Shown here in pieces: positions 25,653-35,730 of a DNA stretch of 64,000 bases. The position numbers and the translations under genes were made by a program. Position 1 is the first letter of the stretch; the number at the start of each line of letters is the position of its first letter. Under the pieces are notes generated by a model that made no database searches, had not been told where the DNA came from, and saw only the letters and a list, made by a program, of their open reading frames with translations. Source of the DNA: UBA1494_A sp963973975 (GTDB lineage Bacteria > Bacteroidota > Bacteroidia > Flavobacteriales_E > Vicingaceae); NCBI GenBank assembly GCA_963973975.1, contig CAXBCF010000009.1, positions 1 to 64,000 of the forward strand, given 5' to 3'.

Positions 25653-28600
25653 TTAAGGCCTAAATTTAATATGAAATTTTGTGCCATTTGAAATTATAAT
25701 ATCTACTGTCCCTTCAATTTGCTCTACTAGTGTATTTACCAATTGAAGTCCGAGAGTTTCTGAATTTTTTAATTTTACCTCTTCAGCTATACCAACTCCG
25801 TCATCGTGCAAAATAATAGAAACTTCTCCATTTATTTGATAGAGTTTTAAAATGATTTTTCCATTACTTCTTCCTTCAAAGGCATACTTTAGAGCGTTCG
25901 AAATTAACTCATTTACAATTAATCCACAAGGGATTGAAATATCCAAAGTAAGGAATATTTCTTCTATCTCGCACATTAACTCAATTACAGCTTCTCCATA
26001 TTCGTAAGAATTAACACTGTTTTCAGCCAAATCTTTGATATAGTCTGAAAATTTGATGTCAGAAAAGTTTTTAGTTCTATAGAGCCTTTCATGAATATTA
26101 GCCATGGCTCTAATGCGATCCTGACTTTCATTTAAAATAGAAATTAGTTTTTTGTCATTTATGTGTGCGCTTTGTAAATTCAAAATACTAGAAATCACTT
26201 GCATGTTATTTTTAACTCTATGGTGAACTTCTTGGAGTAAGACCTCTTTTTCAGCTAATGATTTTTTTAGTTCTTTTTCATACAACCTTTTATCTGTCGT
26301 GTCATGACCAATGCCTGAAACTTCTTCAATATCCCCTTCTGAAGTATATATTGGGTTAAGAAAAAACGCTCTAAAATATAAGTTTCCATCTTCTGAACTA
26401 TTTTCCATTTCAAATTCAATTGTTTTTCCTGAAAATGAATTTGTCAAATTTCTATTCCAAAAATAACTTAGTTCTCTTTTTTCTACCTCCGGAAGATTTT
26501 CAAATAGTTTAAAAAAAGAATCATTTATTTCAATATCAACCCCATATTTTTGATTGCATTCTTCTTTAAAATGAGAGTTAAAGGAGGTTATTAGATACGC
26601 TTTATTAACAGTAAAGAAAAAATGTGAGCTGCTTTCAATAATAGCATTTAACTTGGCTGCTTGCTCATTAATTTCACGCTCTTTTCTTTTTATTTCTGTA
26701 ATATCTCTACTAATCCCCATTATTCCTAAAAAGGTGTTGTCGGCAGTATATAAGTGGCTAAAAGAAACAAAAACAGTAAATAAATCTCCATTCTTTTTAC
26801 ACATTAATAGTTCGGTTGTGTATGATTTATTATTATCTAATGCTTTTGAAACTTGTCTAATTATTTCTTTATTTTCAAATAATATTTGAAAAGACTTCAT
26901 AAAATAATCACTTTCTTCTATTCCTAATTTGTTTTTTGCCGCTCTATTTAACTTTGTTAGATTTCCGTTTACATCTGTTGTAAAAATCATGTCCAACGAA
27001 CTTTCCACAACTCCTTCTGAATAGGATTGAGCATTTCTCAACCTAATTTGAGCTTGTCTATTTTGCTCTAACTGAAGCTTTAACGTTCTATTAGCACTTT
27101 TAGCATCTATTGCTTGTTTTCTTGCTTCTTCTATTTCTTGACGATCTCTGATATCAATAAATGAAACTAAAATACATTCATTTCCTTCATATTCTATCGC
27201 TTTTGCCTTTAACTCAATTTTAAGTTTTTCATTTTTCCCTGTGGTAATTGATACTTCCTTAAGAGGCAGATCACGTCCTGCTTTTACTTTGTATATTCTT
27301 TTGTTTAAGTTTTTTATTTCTAATTCATCAGTTATAAAATCTATTCTATTCTTACCAACTAGTTCTGAAATTGAAACCTGAGCCAATTCAGCTGCTTTTT
27401 TATTGGCAAATACAATTTTTTCTCCTTTAAAAATTACAATTCCCCAAGTTGAACTATCGATAAGGTCTTTGTATTTTTTTTCACTTTTTACTAACTTATT
27501 CTCATACTCATATTGCTTTGAAATATCTCTCCCACTTGCAATTAATACCTCTTTCCCAAAGTAAATTGCCTTTCTAATAATCAAATCTTTTGGAAAAACG
27601 TTCCCCTCTTTAGTCATGCTCCACCACAAAAGACGAACAACTTCTCCTTGCCATGCTAGATTTAATAAATTATTTACTTCAACTAAATCATTTTTACCAG
27701 GAGCTGCAAAAATGGAAGGGTCTTTTCCAATAATTTCTTCTTTGGCATATCCATATTTTTCAAGAACTCTTTTGTTTATATCTATAAATTTATTTGATCG
27801 GTCAATAGCATAAAGTAACTCATTCGAATCATTAAATAGGTTTTTATAACTGTTTTCCGATTCAATTAATTTATTTCTTGTATCAACAATTGGTGTTATA
27901 TCAACAATTTGATGTAAAATCATTTCTTCCCCTTCATCGTCTGCCGGATGAAGCATGTATTTTAAGAGTACATGTTTAATAGTTTGATTTTTAGTTATCA
28001 GCTGCTTTTCTGTTTCAATAGATGTTTTTTTATTTTCCAATAAAATCGCTATGTTTTTCTTTTCTTCCGTCCATGTTGATTTATCTGTAATTTCATCTAT
28101 ATTTCTAAACCTCAATTGCTCTTTTTCTGGAATTGGCCATTCCAATAAGTCTAAAAAAGAATCGTTGAACTCTAGTAAATTTCCTTTTAAATCGGTGAAA
28201 ATAATTGCTATGGAAGAATTCTCTATAAGGTTTTTATAAATTTTTGTGCGAGCTTTTACTTTCTTTTCTAATGCTTTCCTAAGCGAAATATCTCGAGAAT
28301 TACTTATTAAAACATCTTTTCCTAAATACTTTCCTTTGGTAAGAATAACTTCAATTTCAATTATTTTACCCTCTTTATTTATTACTTGTTTTTCAAAAAT
28401 TTGCCTTTCTCCATTCCAAGCTTTTTGATCTATCTTTTGTCTTATTTCATTATAATTTTCAACATCAAAGGTATTTTGCTTTTTTCCAATTATTTCAGAA
28501 CGAGGATAACCCAATGCTTTTGAAATAGTATTATTCACATCAATAATATATCCTTCTCTATCTATTATGCATATAAATGAGGCACTTTCTTTAAAAAGAT

Positions 28601-29519
28601 TCTCATAATTTTCTTCAGAAAACAATTTAACTTTTTCTAATTCTTCAGAAAGATCGCTTGACTTTTTATCTGTGTAACAATTAATCTCAAGCAGGTAACT
28701 TCTACTTTTATTAAAAGTAAAATCTTTTCTTTTAATTGTAATTAATTTGTTGTTGCTTAGTTTTTTAGATATATTAAACTTAAACGTAACTTTCTTGAAT
28801 ATTTTGGTATTCTCTAATTCAAACTCATTTATTTTTTTTAATTTAATTTCATTTTTATCAGAAATGGCTAATATTTCAAGTGCTAAATCATTTATTTCAA
28901 TAACAGTATTGTCCTGAGCATTTAGTAGAATAAACCCTCTTGAAGAATTATTGAACATATATTCTAAAAGCTGTTCTCTTTTTTTAACTCTGTTAGTAGC
29001 AAATTTTCTAGAGTATGCTGAAATTGCTCCGAAAGCTGTTAATAATCCCAATGAAAAAAGGATAATTTTTACATCAATCTCAGTGTTAAATTTTAATGCT
29101 ATCAAACTAAAAATAACGATAGCAACGAGGATTGAATTTAATTTTAGAAAATCTTTGAAATCATAAAGCGTTATTAAGTAAAACAAGTAAACAATCATTA
29201 AAACAGAATAGGTTTCTAAATTATAATGATTGTTATAAGCCAAACTGATGGCATAAACAACTCCTGAAAAATATATGGAGTAAGAAATAAAGCGCAGGTA
29301 CTTTATTTTAGAACTATTTATAAAAAAAGATAGCAGAAAAAGTAATAAAAGTGCACCGGCTAAAGAATAGACTAAGGTTTTAGAAAAATAAAAGCTCTCT
29401 GAAACGGAAGAAAAAAAGACTATAAAAAAGATAAAGGCCGCTCCAAATGAAACTTCTACTCTAAAGAAATTTAAATTTGCTCTTGAAACTTTTTTTCCTG
29501 ATAAAAAGGATTTAGCCAT
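25653..29519 (-). CDS. Multi-PAS sensor histidine kinase (HisKA_2 type)
   Basis: The 1288-aa membrane kinase has about six N-terminal membrane helices (residues 20-170) and then some six or seven consecutive PAS/PAC units (about 190-1075; repeated forms of GYPRSEIIGK and DISLRK/DITEIKRKE). A HisKA_2 phosphoacceptor box HHRVKNNMQ (His1099/1100) and a compact HATPase domain (NELISNALKYAF, HDDGVGI, TLGLQLV) follow. Such kinases usually signal to one regulator; here the LytTR regulator follows 7 bp downstream. A minus-strand TATATTTG lies at 29524-29531, just before the ATG. The number of PAS units suggests multi-input sensing; ligands are unknown. Confidence 0.9.
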   Translation of the reverse strand: MAKSFLSGKKVSRANLNFFRVEVSFGAAFIFFIVFFSSVSESFYFSKTLVYSLAGALLLLFLLSFFINSSKIKYLRFISYSIYFSGVVYAISLAYNNHYNLETYSVLMIVYLFYLITLYDFKDFLKLNSILVAIVIFSLIALKFNTEIDVKIILFSLGLLTAFGAISAYSRKFATNRVKKREQLLEYMFNNSSRGFILLNAQDNTVIEINDLALEILAISDKNEIKLKKINEFELENTKIFKKVTFKFNISKKLSNNKLITIKRKDFTFNKSRSYLLEINCYTDKKSSDLSEELEKVKLFSEENYENLFKESASFICIIDREGYIIDVNNTISKALGYPRSEIIGKKQNTFDVENYNEIRQKIDQKAWNGERQIFEKQVINKEGKIIEIEVILTKGKYLGKDVLISNSRDISLRKALEKKVKARTKIYKNLIENSSIAIIFTDLKGNLLEFNDSFLDLLEWPIPEKEQLRFRNIDEITDKSTWTEEKKNIAILLENKKTSIETEKQLITKNQTIKHVLLKYMLHPADDEGEEMILHQIVDITPIVDTRNKLIESENSYKNLFNDSNELLYAIDRSNKFIDINKRVLEKYGYAKEEIIGKDPSIFAAPGKNDLVEVNNLLNLAWQGEVVRLLWWSMTKEGNVFPKDLIIRKAIYFGKEVLIASGRDISKQYEYENKLVKSEKKYKDLIDSSTWGIVIFKGEKIVFANKKAAELAQVSISELVGKNRIDFITDELEIKNLNKRIYKVKAGRDLPLKEVSITTGKNEKLKIELKAKAIEYEGNECILVSFIDIRDRQEIEEARKQAIDAKSANRTLKLQLEQNRQAQIRLRNAQSYSEGVVESSLDMIFTTDVNGNLTKLNRAAKNKLGIEESDYFMKSFQILFENKEIIRQVSKALDNNKSYTTELLMCKKNGDLFTVFVSFSHLYTADNTFLGIMGISRDITEIKRKEREINEQAAKLNAIIESSSHFFFTVNKAYLITSFNSHFKEECNQKYGVDIEINDSFFKLFENLPEVEKRELSYFWNRNLTNSFSGKTIEFEMENSSEDGNLYFRAFFLNPIYTSEGDIEEVSGIGHDTTDKRLYEKELKKSLAEKEVLLQEVHHRVKNNMQVISSILNLQSAHINDKKLISILNESQDRIRAMANIHERLYRTKNFSDIKFSDYIKDLAENSVNSYEYGEAVIELMCEIEEIFLTLDISIPCGLIVNELISNALKYAFEGRSNGKIILKLYQINGEVSIILHDDGVGIAEEVKLKNSETLGLQLVNTLVEQIEGTVDIIISNGTKFHIKFRP

Positions 29520-29545
29520 TAGTCAAATATAGAAAAGGGATTCAC

Positions 29546-31084
29546 TTAATTTTCAGCAAATTTTACTTTTTGTCCATTAATTTTAAATTCTTCCCCATTT
29601 TTATATTCAATTGAAAAAACCTCAAAACCATTTGAATCAAACCATCTCCATTTTCCTTCTTTAATTCCGTAAGAATAGCTTTCCTCTCGCATTAATTTAC
29701 CTTCATCATTGAAAAATTTATGTTTCCCATCTTCAACTCCTTCTAAATAATTTCCCTCAAATGCAGTTTTACCATTAGGATGCTTAAACTCCCAATAACC
29801 ATCTCTTTCTCCATATCTGTATTTTCCTTCTTCTTTATGATCATTTAATTTATAAAACCATTTACCTTCTCTTTCACCTTCTATGTATTCTCCTTTAGAA
29901 ATTAAATCTCCTTTACTATCATATTCCTCCATATATCCATCTTCAACTCCTCTTCTATAATCTTCCTTTCTCAATAAATTTCCATTTTCATAATACCATT
30001 TCCATTCTCCATTATATCTTCCCAATTCATCAAAAAATCCTTCTTGTTCTAACTTTCCGCTTGGAAAAAAGAATTGCCATTTCTTATATTTATTCCCATT
30101 AAAATATTCTCCTTTGGATTTTAAAACTCCATTTAAATAATAAAATTCCCACATTCCTTGATAAAGTCCTTGTTTATCAATTATTCCTTTTTGAAGTAAA
30201 ACTCCATTTTTATAGATTTCAGAAGATTTTACTGTTCCATCTTCATTGTAATAAGTTGCTAAACCATCTTTTTTACCACCCTTATTATAAATTATTGTTG
30301 ATTTTACTGTTCCATCGCTGTAATAATTGCTGTTAATATCAAAATCAAAATCATTTTCCTCCTGACTTTGTTCCTCACCATTCACATATAAAACAGCTGA
30401 TTCTAGTTTTCCTGTAGGATTGTATTTTTTCAAATAGCCATTCAATAAATCATCTTTATAGCGCATTTCTTCTCTTACTCTTCCATTTGCATGAAAGTTT
30501 TTCCAAATACCTTGCTTTAAACCTTGTTTATCTTTTCTATTTATTTTTTCACTGCTATTTAAAAATCCTTTTTTATAACTGCTGATCGTTATAATTCTAC
30601 CATCTTCAGCATATTCATAAGCTTCACCATTCTTTCTTCCAATTTCATATACAACAGTGCTTTTTATTTTTAACTCATCATTACTATCCGCTTGTGGATA
30701 ATATTCATAGCTAATGCCTTCTTTTATATCATTTACATAATTTTCTTCTGCAATTAGCAAACAATCATCATTATAGTAATAATAGGAGCCATTCTTTAAT
30801 CCATTTTTATAGGTTATTCCATATTCAATTTTTCCATTTTCTCTATAGAATTTCCATAATCCATCCAATTCAAAATTTACTCTATTTCCTTCTGATTTTC
30901 TTAATTGATTGGGGTAATAGGTAATCCAATATCCATTTGGCTTTCCATTTTCTAAAAATCCCTCACTTGAAATTGTTCCACTTTCATAATAAAAAGCTTT
31001 GTACCTTGCATCTTCAAGATCAACTTGCGCCAACAAAGCAAAAGGAATTAAAATCAAAAATTTTAAAAGAAAGGTTTTAAACAT
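29546..31084 (-). CDS. Secreted MORN/YwqK-repeat protein
   Basis: The 512-aa protein has a signal peptide (MFKTFLLKFLILIPFALLAQ). The rest consists almost wholly of repeats of about 22-24 residues with the pattern (G)xWxxYYxNGxLxxxxxYxxGxxxG, as in MORN and YwqK-family proteins. I recognise the repeat type but not a specific function. YwqK proteins are annotated as antitoxins in Bacillus, but that role should not be transferred to this exported protein. It ends 26 bp before the histidine kinase start on the same strand and could be co-transcribed with it. Confidence 0.8.
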   Translation of the reverse strand: MFKTFLLKFLILIPFALLAQVDLEDARYKAFYYESGTISSEGFLENGKPNGYWITYYPNQLRKSEGNRVNFELDGLWKFYRENGKIEYGITYKNGLKNGSYYYYNDDCLLIAEENYVNDIKEGISYEYYPQADSNDELKIKSTVVYEIGRKNGEAYEYAEDGRIITISSYKKGFLNSSEKINRKDKQGLKQGIWKNFHANGRVREEMRYKDDLLNGYLKKYNPTGKLESAVLYVNGEEQSQEENDFDFDINSNYYSDGTVKSTIIYNKGGKKDGLATYYNEDGTVKSSEIYKNGVLLQKGIIDKQGLYQGMWEFYYLNGVLKSKGEYFNGNKYKKWQFFFPSGKLEQEGFFDELGRYNGEWKWYYENGNLLRKEDYRRGVEDGYMEEYDSKGDLISKGEYIEGEREGKWFYKLNDHKEEGKYRYGERDGYWEFKHPNGKTAFEGNYLEGVEDGKHKFFNDEGKLMREESYSYGIKEGKWRWFDSNGFEVFSIEYKNGEEFKINGQKVKFAEN

Positions 31085-31374
31085 TATATATAAATAATAT
31101 AAATTTTAATTAAATTTTAAAAAAAGATATGTTACTACTACTACCTTGTCAGTAATGTTAGTACAAAAATCGACAAATCATTGTAGAACTCACTTATTAA
31201 TAAAAGGTAACAAGTAATTAACATTAAATTCATATACAAGTAATTGATTTAAATAAATTTAACTGACAACTAACAAAGCTATCAATAAAGGAATAGGCTG
31301 ATAAGTTATTTTTAAAAGTACCTAAAAAAAGGTGCAATAGTTGTTCAAAAATCACTTAAAATTCAATCGTAACT

Positions 31375-31402
31375 TTGAAGCGCAATTCATTTTTATATTT
31401 GA
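31375..31402 (+). promoter_or_regulatory. Candidate Bacteroidota promoter for rpiB
   Basis: TTG at 31375-31377 is followed after 17 bp by TATATTTG (31395-31402). A second -7-like element, TAACTTTG, overlaps at 31370-31377. The predicted leader to the rpiB ATG is about 140 nt. Confidence 0.5.
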
Positions 31403-31477
31403 TTGACATTTTTATTTTAAGAAACAACTTTAGCTTTTAGAAATTATAAGCTTTAAACAAACAAAATAAGTGGGGTT

Positions 31478-31496
31478 TGTTAACAGGATGTTAACA
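31478..31496. promoter_or_regulatory. Paired TGTTAACA operator-like motif upstream of rpiB
   Basis: Two identical palindromic octamers TGTTAACA are separated by GGA, so their centres are 11 bp apart, one helical turn. They lie in the predicted rpiB leader. The binding protein is unknown. Confidence 0.35.
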
Positions 31497-31551
31497 TTAT
31501 TTTAAAATAAAATGTTTTATAAATAATTGAAAAACAATAAACTATAAAAAT

Positions 31552-31980
31552 ATGATACTAGCAATAGGAGCTGATCATGCAGGATTTCATTTAAAAGAAA
31601 TTCTCACTAAATTAATTAAACAAAAAGGAAACATTGTTTTGGATTTTGGAACAAGTAATGAAGAGAGTTGTGACTATCCTGACATTGCTCACCCACTAGC
31701 AGAAGCCATAGAAGCTGAAAAAGCAGATTTGGGAGTAGCTATTTGTGGAAGTGGAAATGGAATAAACATGACCTTGAATAAACATCAAAACATTCGTGCA
31801 GCACTTTGTTGGAATCTAGAATTAGCTACTTTAGCACGTCAGCATAATAATGCAAACGTATTAACATTGCCCGCACGATTTATAGACCATCAAATGGCAA
31901 TAGATTGCTTAGAAGCATTTATTACAACAGAATTTGAAGGTGGCAGACATGAAAGAAGAGTAAATAAAATTAAAATTTAA
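31552..31980 (+). CDS. rpiB: Ribose-5-phosphate isomerase B
   Basis: The 142-aa LacAB/RpiB-family protein interconverts ribose-5-phosphate and ribulose-5-phosphate. The N-terminus ILAIGADHAGFHLKE and the active-site motif GVAICGSGNGINMTLNK (with Cys) are typical, as is the C-terminal HERRVNKI. Length is normal. The M28 peptidase gene starts 4 bp downstream, so the two are co-transcribed. Confidence 0.93.
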   Translation: MILAIGADHAGFHLKEILTKLIKQKGNIVLDFGTSNEESCDYPDIAHPLAEAIEAEKADLGVAICGSGNGINMTLNKHQNIRAALCWNLELATLARQHNNANVLTLPARFIDHQMAIDCLEAFITTEFEGGRHERRVNKIKI

Positions 31981-31984
31981 TAAA

Positions 31985-33499
31985 ATGATTAGAATCTTAA
32001 TTACAATCTCATTTATTTTTAGTTTACAATTAAAGGCTCAGGAATTTGATTCTACAGCTTGGAAGTATGCTAAAACCATAACATCTGCAGATTTAAGAGA
32101 ACACTTAAACATTATTGCCTCTGATGAATACGAAGGAAGAGAAACTGGAAAGAAGGGCCAAAAAATGGCAATGGAATATTTGATTAAACAATTTGTTTCT
32201 TATGGAATAGAAGATGTTAATGGAATGAATTACAAGCAGCGTTTTCCATTGATTGAACAAGACAACAAGGGAGTTAATCTTGTAATAAATGGAAAAGAAT
32301 ACAAGTATAATAAAGACTTTACTGTTACTCCATCCATTATCAAAAAGTTTGAATTGAATGATGAATTAATTTTTGTTGGCTATGGAATTGAAGAAGCAAA
32401 TTACAACAGCTATGAAAAATTAGATGTGAATGGAAAAGCTGTTTTGATTTGGAATGGAATGCCTGAAAATGTTGAAACAAAAAGAAAATGGAATATAAGT
32501 GAGAAAATTGAACTAGCTAAAATGAAAGGAGCGTCAGCTGTTTTTATTTATTCTGATAAGCTGGAAGAATCATTGGTAAAGTTTGAACATTTTTACAATA
32601 AACCAAAAATATCTTTGGTTGAGCAAGAAACAGAAGTTCAAAAAGAAGTACCCTTAATTACACTCACAGAAAAAGCAGCCTATGATTTATTAAAATCAGA
32701 AAAAAGGAAAGTAAAGAAAATCAAAAAGAGTGGGTTAAAAATTAAAGACGCTTTTAAAACTTCTTTAAGACTTAGTATCGACAAGCCAACGGATAATTAC
32801 ACCAGTGAAAATGTGCTGGCTTACATTCCAGGAACAGATAAAAAGGATGAGGTGTTAGTGATTACTGCTCATTATGATCATTTGGGTAAAAAGGGAGATA
32901 TAGTTTACAATGGAGCAGATGATGACGGCACAGGAACAGTAAGCTTACTGGAAATTGCCGAAGCTTTTCAATTAGCAATCAAAGCGGGAAATAAGCCTCG
33001 AAGAAGTATTTTAATAATGCCGGTTTCTGGAGAAGAAAAAGGTTTACTAGGCTCAAAATACTATTCTCAAAACCCAGTATTTCCTTTGGAAAACACCATT
33101 GCCAATTTAAACATCGACATGATTGGTCGATACGATAAAGCGCATGAAAATGATAGCAATTATATCTATCTGATTGGATCAGATCGTTTAAGCCAAGAAT
33201 TACACGATTTAAGCGAGAAAGTAAATGAAACCTATATGAACTTTGGCTTGGATTATACTTTCAACGCAGAAGATGATCCGAATCGTTTTTATTCTCGTTC
33301 AGATCACTACAATTTTGCTAAAAATGGGGTTCCGGTTATTTTTTATTTTAGTGGTGTTCACGAAGATTACCATAAAGCAACTGATACGGTAGAAAAGATT
33401 GACTTTGATAAAACAGCCCGAGTTGCTCAACTGGTATTTTTGACTGCTTGGCACCTTGCAAATGCTGAAGAGAGAATAAAATTGAATGAGGATAACTAA
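31985..33499 (+). CDS. Secreted M28-family zinc peptidase
   Basis: The 504-aa protein has the signal peptide MIRILITISFIFSLQLKAQ, an inserted PA-type domain (about residues 110-235) and an M28 catalytic domain. Metal and catalytic motifs are ITAHYDHLG (His), YNGADDDGTGT (Asp), VSGEEKGLLG (Glu-Glu), NIDMIGR (Asp) and SRSDHYNF (His). It is expected to be an exported aminopeptidase or carboxypeptidase. It sits 4 bp after rpiB; the functional link is not obvious. Confidence 0.9.
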   Translation: MIRILITISFIFSLQLKAQEFDSTAWKYAKTITSADLREHLNIIASDEYEGRETGKKGQKMAMEYLIKQFVSYGIEDVNGMNYKQRFPLIEQDNKGVNLVINGKEYKYNKDFTVTPSIIKKFELNDELIFVGYGIEEANYNSYEKLDVNGKAVLIWNGMPENVETKRKWNISEKIELAKMKGASAVFIYSDKLEESLVKFEHFYNKPKISLVEQETEVQKEVPLITLTEKAAYDLLKSEKRKVKKIKKSGLKIKDAFKTSLRLSIDKPTDNYTSENVLAYIPGTDKKDEVLVITAHYDHLGKKGDIVYNGADDDGTGTVSLLEIAEAFQLAIKAGNKPRRSILIMPVSGEEKGLLGSKYYSQNPVFPLENTIANLNIDMIGRYDKAHENDSNYIYLIGSDRLSQELHDLSEKVNETYMNFGLDYTFNAEDDPNRFYSRSDHYNFAKNGVPVIFYFSGVHEDYHKATDTVEKIDFDKTARVAQLVFLTAWHLANAEERIKLNEDN

Positions 33500-33710
33500 T
33501 TGTATTAGAAGTTTTGTTAACCGCAAAAGGGGGAGTGAAGAATACTCTAATCCAACATTTAGAAAATTAAAATAGAGAAAAGAACATAGAAAAGAGACTT
33601 TAGACAACACTTAATATTCGTATTTTTTTCCTTCATCCTTTATCTTTAGTCCTTTGTCCCTATTTCTTAATTTACTGATTAGTAATTAAAAATAATGCTG
33701 AATATTTACA

Positions 33711-34958
33711 TTATTCCTTTAAAAGCAATTCAACGAAAGCTTCTGTTTCTTTTGTAAACTGCGTATAATAGTCACCAGTTCCTGGACCATAAAATCCTGT
33801 GTGAATTTTTCGAACATTTTTATTTTTATCGATAAAAATGGTTGTTGGGAAAGACATTACATGGTTGAGCATGGGAAGCACATCCTCCGGACTTTCATCT
33901 CTTGTAGCACCTCCTAAAAGTAAGGTGTAGTTTAAGTTTGTTCGCCTAATTAAAGCTTGCAGGTTGTCAATTGCTTTTGCTTTAGATTTTGTTCTTTCGA
34001 ATGCTAAACCAACTATTTCTAACCCATCAGTTTTATAGCGCTCATAAAGCGTGTTTAAGTACTTAGTTTCATCTAAACAATTGGGACACCAACTTCCCAA
34101 GAGCTGAACAATTATGACTTTGTCTTTAAACTTTTCATCACTTAAAGAAACAATGGCATTCTTTAAATCAGGCAAAGAAAAGTTGATTTGATCATACTCC
34201 GGTTTTATAAATGTTAGTGAGTCTGGGTTTCTCAATTCAAAAATAGAGTCGGGGACTGCTATCCAAGAAACTTCATAGTGCGATCCTGACCAAAATTTTC
34301 CAAAGAGCGTATCGTTTTTGATGAATGCTTCAAAGAGATAGGCATGTGATCCATCAAAGGTGGAAAGGAACAAGGAGTTTTTTTCCATTATGCCTTCTAA
34401 ATAGCGATAATCTCCTGTTTCAGTTGCAAAAGTTCCATTCACAATGTTGCCATTTTGCTCGAATAGAGCTATGGCATCAAAAGGAGCGTTAGTTTCTTTT
34501 GCGAAAACAGTCTTATAGCGTTTTGCTAAAGAAGCGAAATCAGAAGTAGAATCGCGCTTAAAACGCTCTTTTATACCAAATTCTGCTTTTGCAGGAAGTT
34601 GGTAATCCTTTGATTTATAATAGTTGATCCAAACACCTTCTAAAGTTGTAGAATCAATTATTTTTAGAAAAAAGCTGGATTCAAATATTGGTAAGTCAAT
34701 GAGTAAAGAATCATGTACTTGCTTTATTTGGTCGACGAGTATTTCTTCTTCCGCATTCTTTAGTATCATTTCCCATGAACCTGAAACCTTAGAAAGTGCA
34801 AAATTAAATGGAAGTATTTTTTCACCAAGATCTAGCGTCATTCTCCATTCACCTTCACTAGGGGTAATTTGTGCTACAGTACTTTTGGTATCTTCTGAAC
34901 AGGAGAATAAAGCAAAATAACTAACAAAAAGAAGAAAAAAGTTATTTATAAACTTCAT
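33711..34958 (-). CDS. TlpA-like thioredoxin-fold lipoprotein
   Basis: The 415-aa protein has a lipoprotein signal (FLLFVSYFALFSC) and a beta-rich N-terminal region of about 250 residues. The C-terminal thioredoxin-like domain carries the CxxC motif LGSWCPNCLDET and the cis-Pro region SFPTTIFIDK. A periplasmic disulfide reductase role follows from the family. The ATG at 34958 is chosen; a GTG at 34973 would add five residues before the signal peptide. Its first 17 bp overlap the end of the upstream coiled-coil gene. Confidence 0.87.
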   Translation of the reverse strand: MKFINNFFLLFVSYFALFSCSEDTKSTVAQITPSEGEWRMTLDLGEKILPFNFALSKVSGSWEMILKNAEEEILVDQIKQVHDSLLIDLPIFESSFFLKIIDSTTLEGVWINYYKSKDYQLPAKAEFGIKERFKRDSTSDFASLAKRYKTVFAKETNAPFDAIALFEQNGNIVNGTFATETGDYRYLEGIMEKNSLFLSTFDGSHAYLFEAFIKNDTLFGKFWSGSHYEVSWIAVPDSIFELRNPDSLTFIKPEYDQINFSLPDLKNAIVSLSDEKFKDKVIIVQLLGSWCPNCLDETKYLNTLYERYKTDGLEIVGLAFERTKSKAKAIDNLQALIRRTNLNYTLLLGGATRDESPEDVLPMLNHVMSFPTTIFIDKNKNVRKIHTGFYGPGTGDYYTQFTKETEAFVELLLKE

Positions 34959-35730
34959 ACGCTTTTTCAGCACTTTTTACATCCTTTTCTTTCTTTTTCA
35001 AGTCTTTTTCTTTGTCTTTTATTTCTTTTTCGAGGTTGTTTTTTTCCTTTTTCAGGCTTTCAATTTTTTCTCTGTCTTTTAAAACGTCTTTTTCAGCATC
35101 CGCTCTTTTATCAATTCCTTTTGCATCTAAGTTTTTTTCTTTTTCAAGCTTCTCTGCTGTTTTTTTATTTTTATTGATATTGCTTTCTGCTTGGCTTATT
35201 TTTTTATCGGCTTTACTCACTTTTTTATTGAGTTTCTTCAAATCTTTATCTAAAGACTTGAGTGCTTTTTTTTCAGCTTTAAGAAAAGAAGCGTTTGCGC
35301 TTTTTGAAATATTATTGGCAAAATTGTATAAAAACGTTTCAGCTGCTTTATATCCCGACGGATTTTTAGTTGAAGTCACAGGCGTTTCACCGCTTAAAAA
35401 AATAACACTTAATTCATGGTCATATTCATTGAGTTTTTCAACTCGAGCAAATACTTTTAATTCTTGTGTGCTAATAGATTCGAACATTGCAGCACTTGCT
35501 ATCATTTCTTTCCCACTTGTATTCACATCTTTACTTCTTTTCTTGAGTTCAGCTTTAAATCCCTTTTGAATTTCCTTTGAACTAGCTCTGTTGATTTTAA
35601 CAACGAGCGCACTCTCTTTAATATCGCTGATTTCTACAACTTTTTCGGTAATTTTTGTTGCTTCTTGGGCAAATAAACTGAAGCTGCAAAATAGTAAAGA
35701 AAGAAATAGGGCTTTATGTAATTTTTTCAT
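34942..35730 (-). CDS. Exported Lys/Glu-rich coiled-coil protein of unknown function
   Basis: The 262-aa protein has a clear signal peptide (MKKLHKALFLSLLFCSFSLFAQ), a small globular region (about residues 25-145) and a tail (150-262) of dense Lys/Glu/Asp with long-helix periodicity. I do not recognise the family. It overlaps both neighbours by 17 bp (DUF502 gene upstream, TlpA-like gene downstream), which points to translational coupling in one operon. The tail produces long spurious open frames on the opposite strand. Confidence 0.8.
   Translation of the reverse strand: MKKLHKALFLSLLFCSFSLFAQEATKITEKVVEISDIKESALVVKINRASSKEIQKGFKAELKKRSKDVNTSGKEMIASAAMFESISTQELKVFARVEKLNEYDHELSVIFLSGETPVTSTKNPSGYKAAETFLYNFANNISKSANASFLKAEKKALKSLDKDLKKLNKKVSKADKKISQAESNINKNKKTAEKLEKEKNLDAKGIDKRADAEKDVLKDREKIESLKKEKNNLEKEIKDKEKDLKKKEKDVKSAEKAYEVYK

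Larger units (their letters stand above)
31085..31551. other. Divergent intergenic region, 467 bp
   Basis: This very AT-rich spacer separates the MORN-repeat gene and rpiB. It contains a candidate plus-strand promoter (31375-31402) and a direct repeat of TGTTAACA (31478-31496). No reading frame, RNA gene or strong hairpin is seen. Confidence 0.6.

Noticed and set aside
33500..33710. Gap after the M28 peptidase gene with pyrimidine-rich CCTTT-like repeats
   Set aside because: The short degenerate repeats have no structure or coding potential that I can support.
35012..35569. 185-codon plus-strand open frame, Ser/Phe-rich
   Set aside because: It is the antisense shadow of the Lys/Glu-rich coiled-coil gene; its composition is the complement of AAA/GAA codons.
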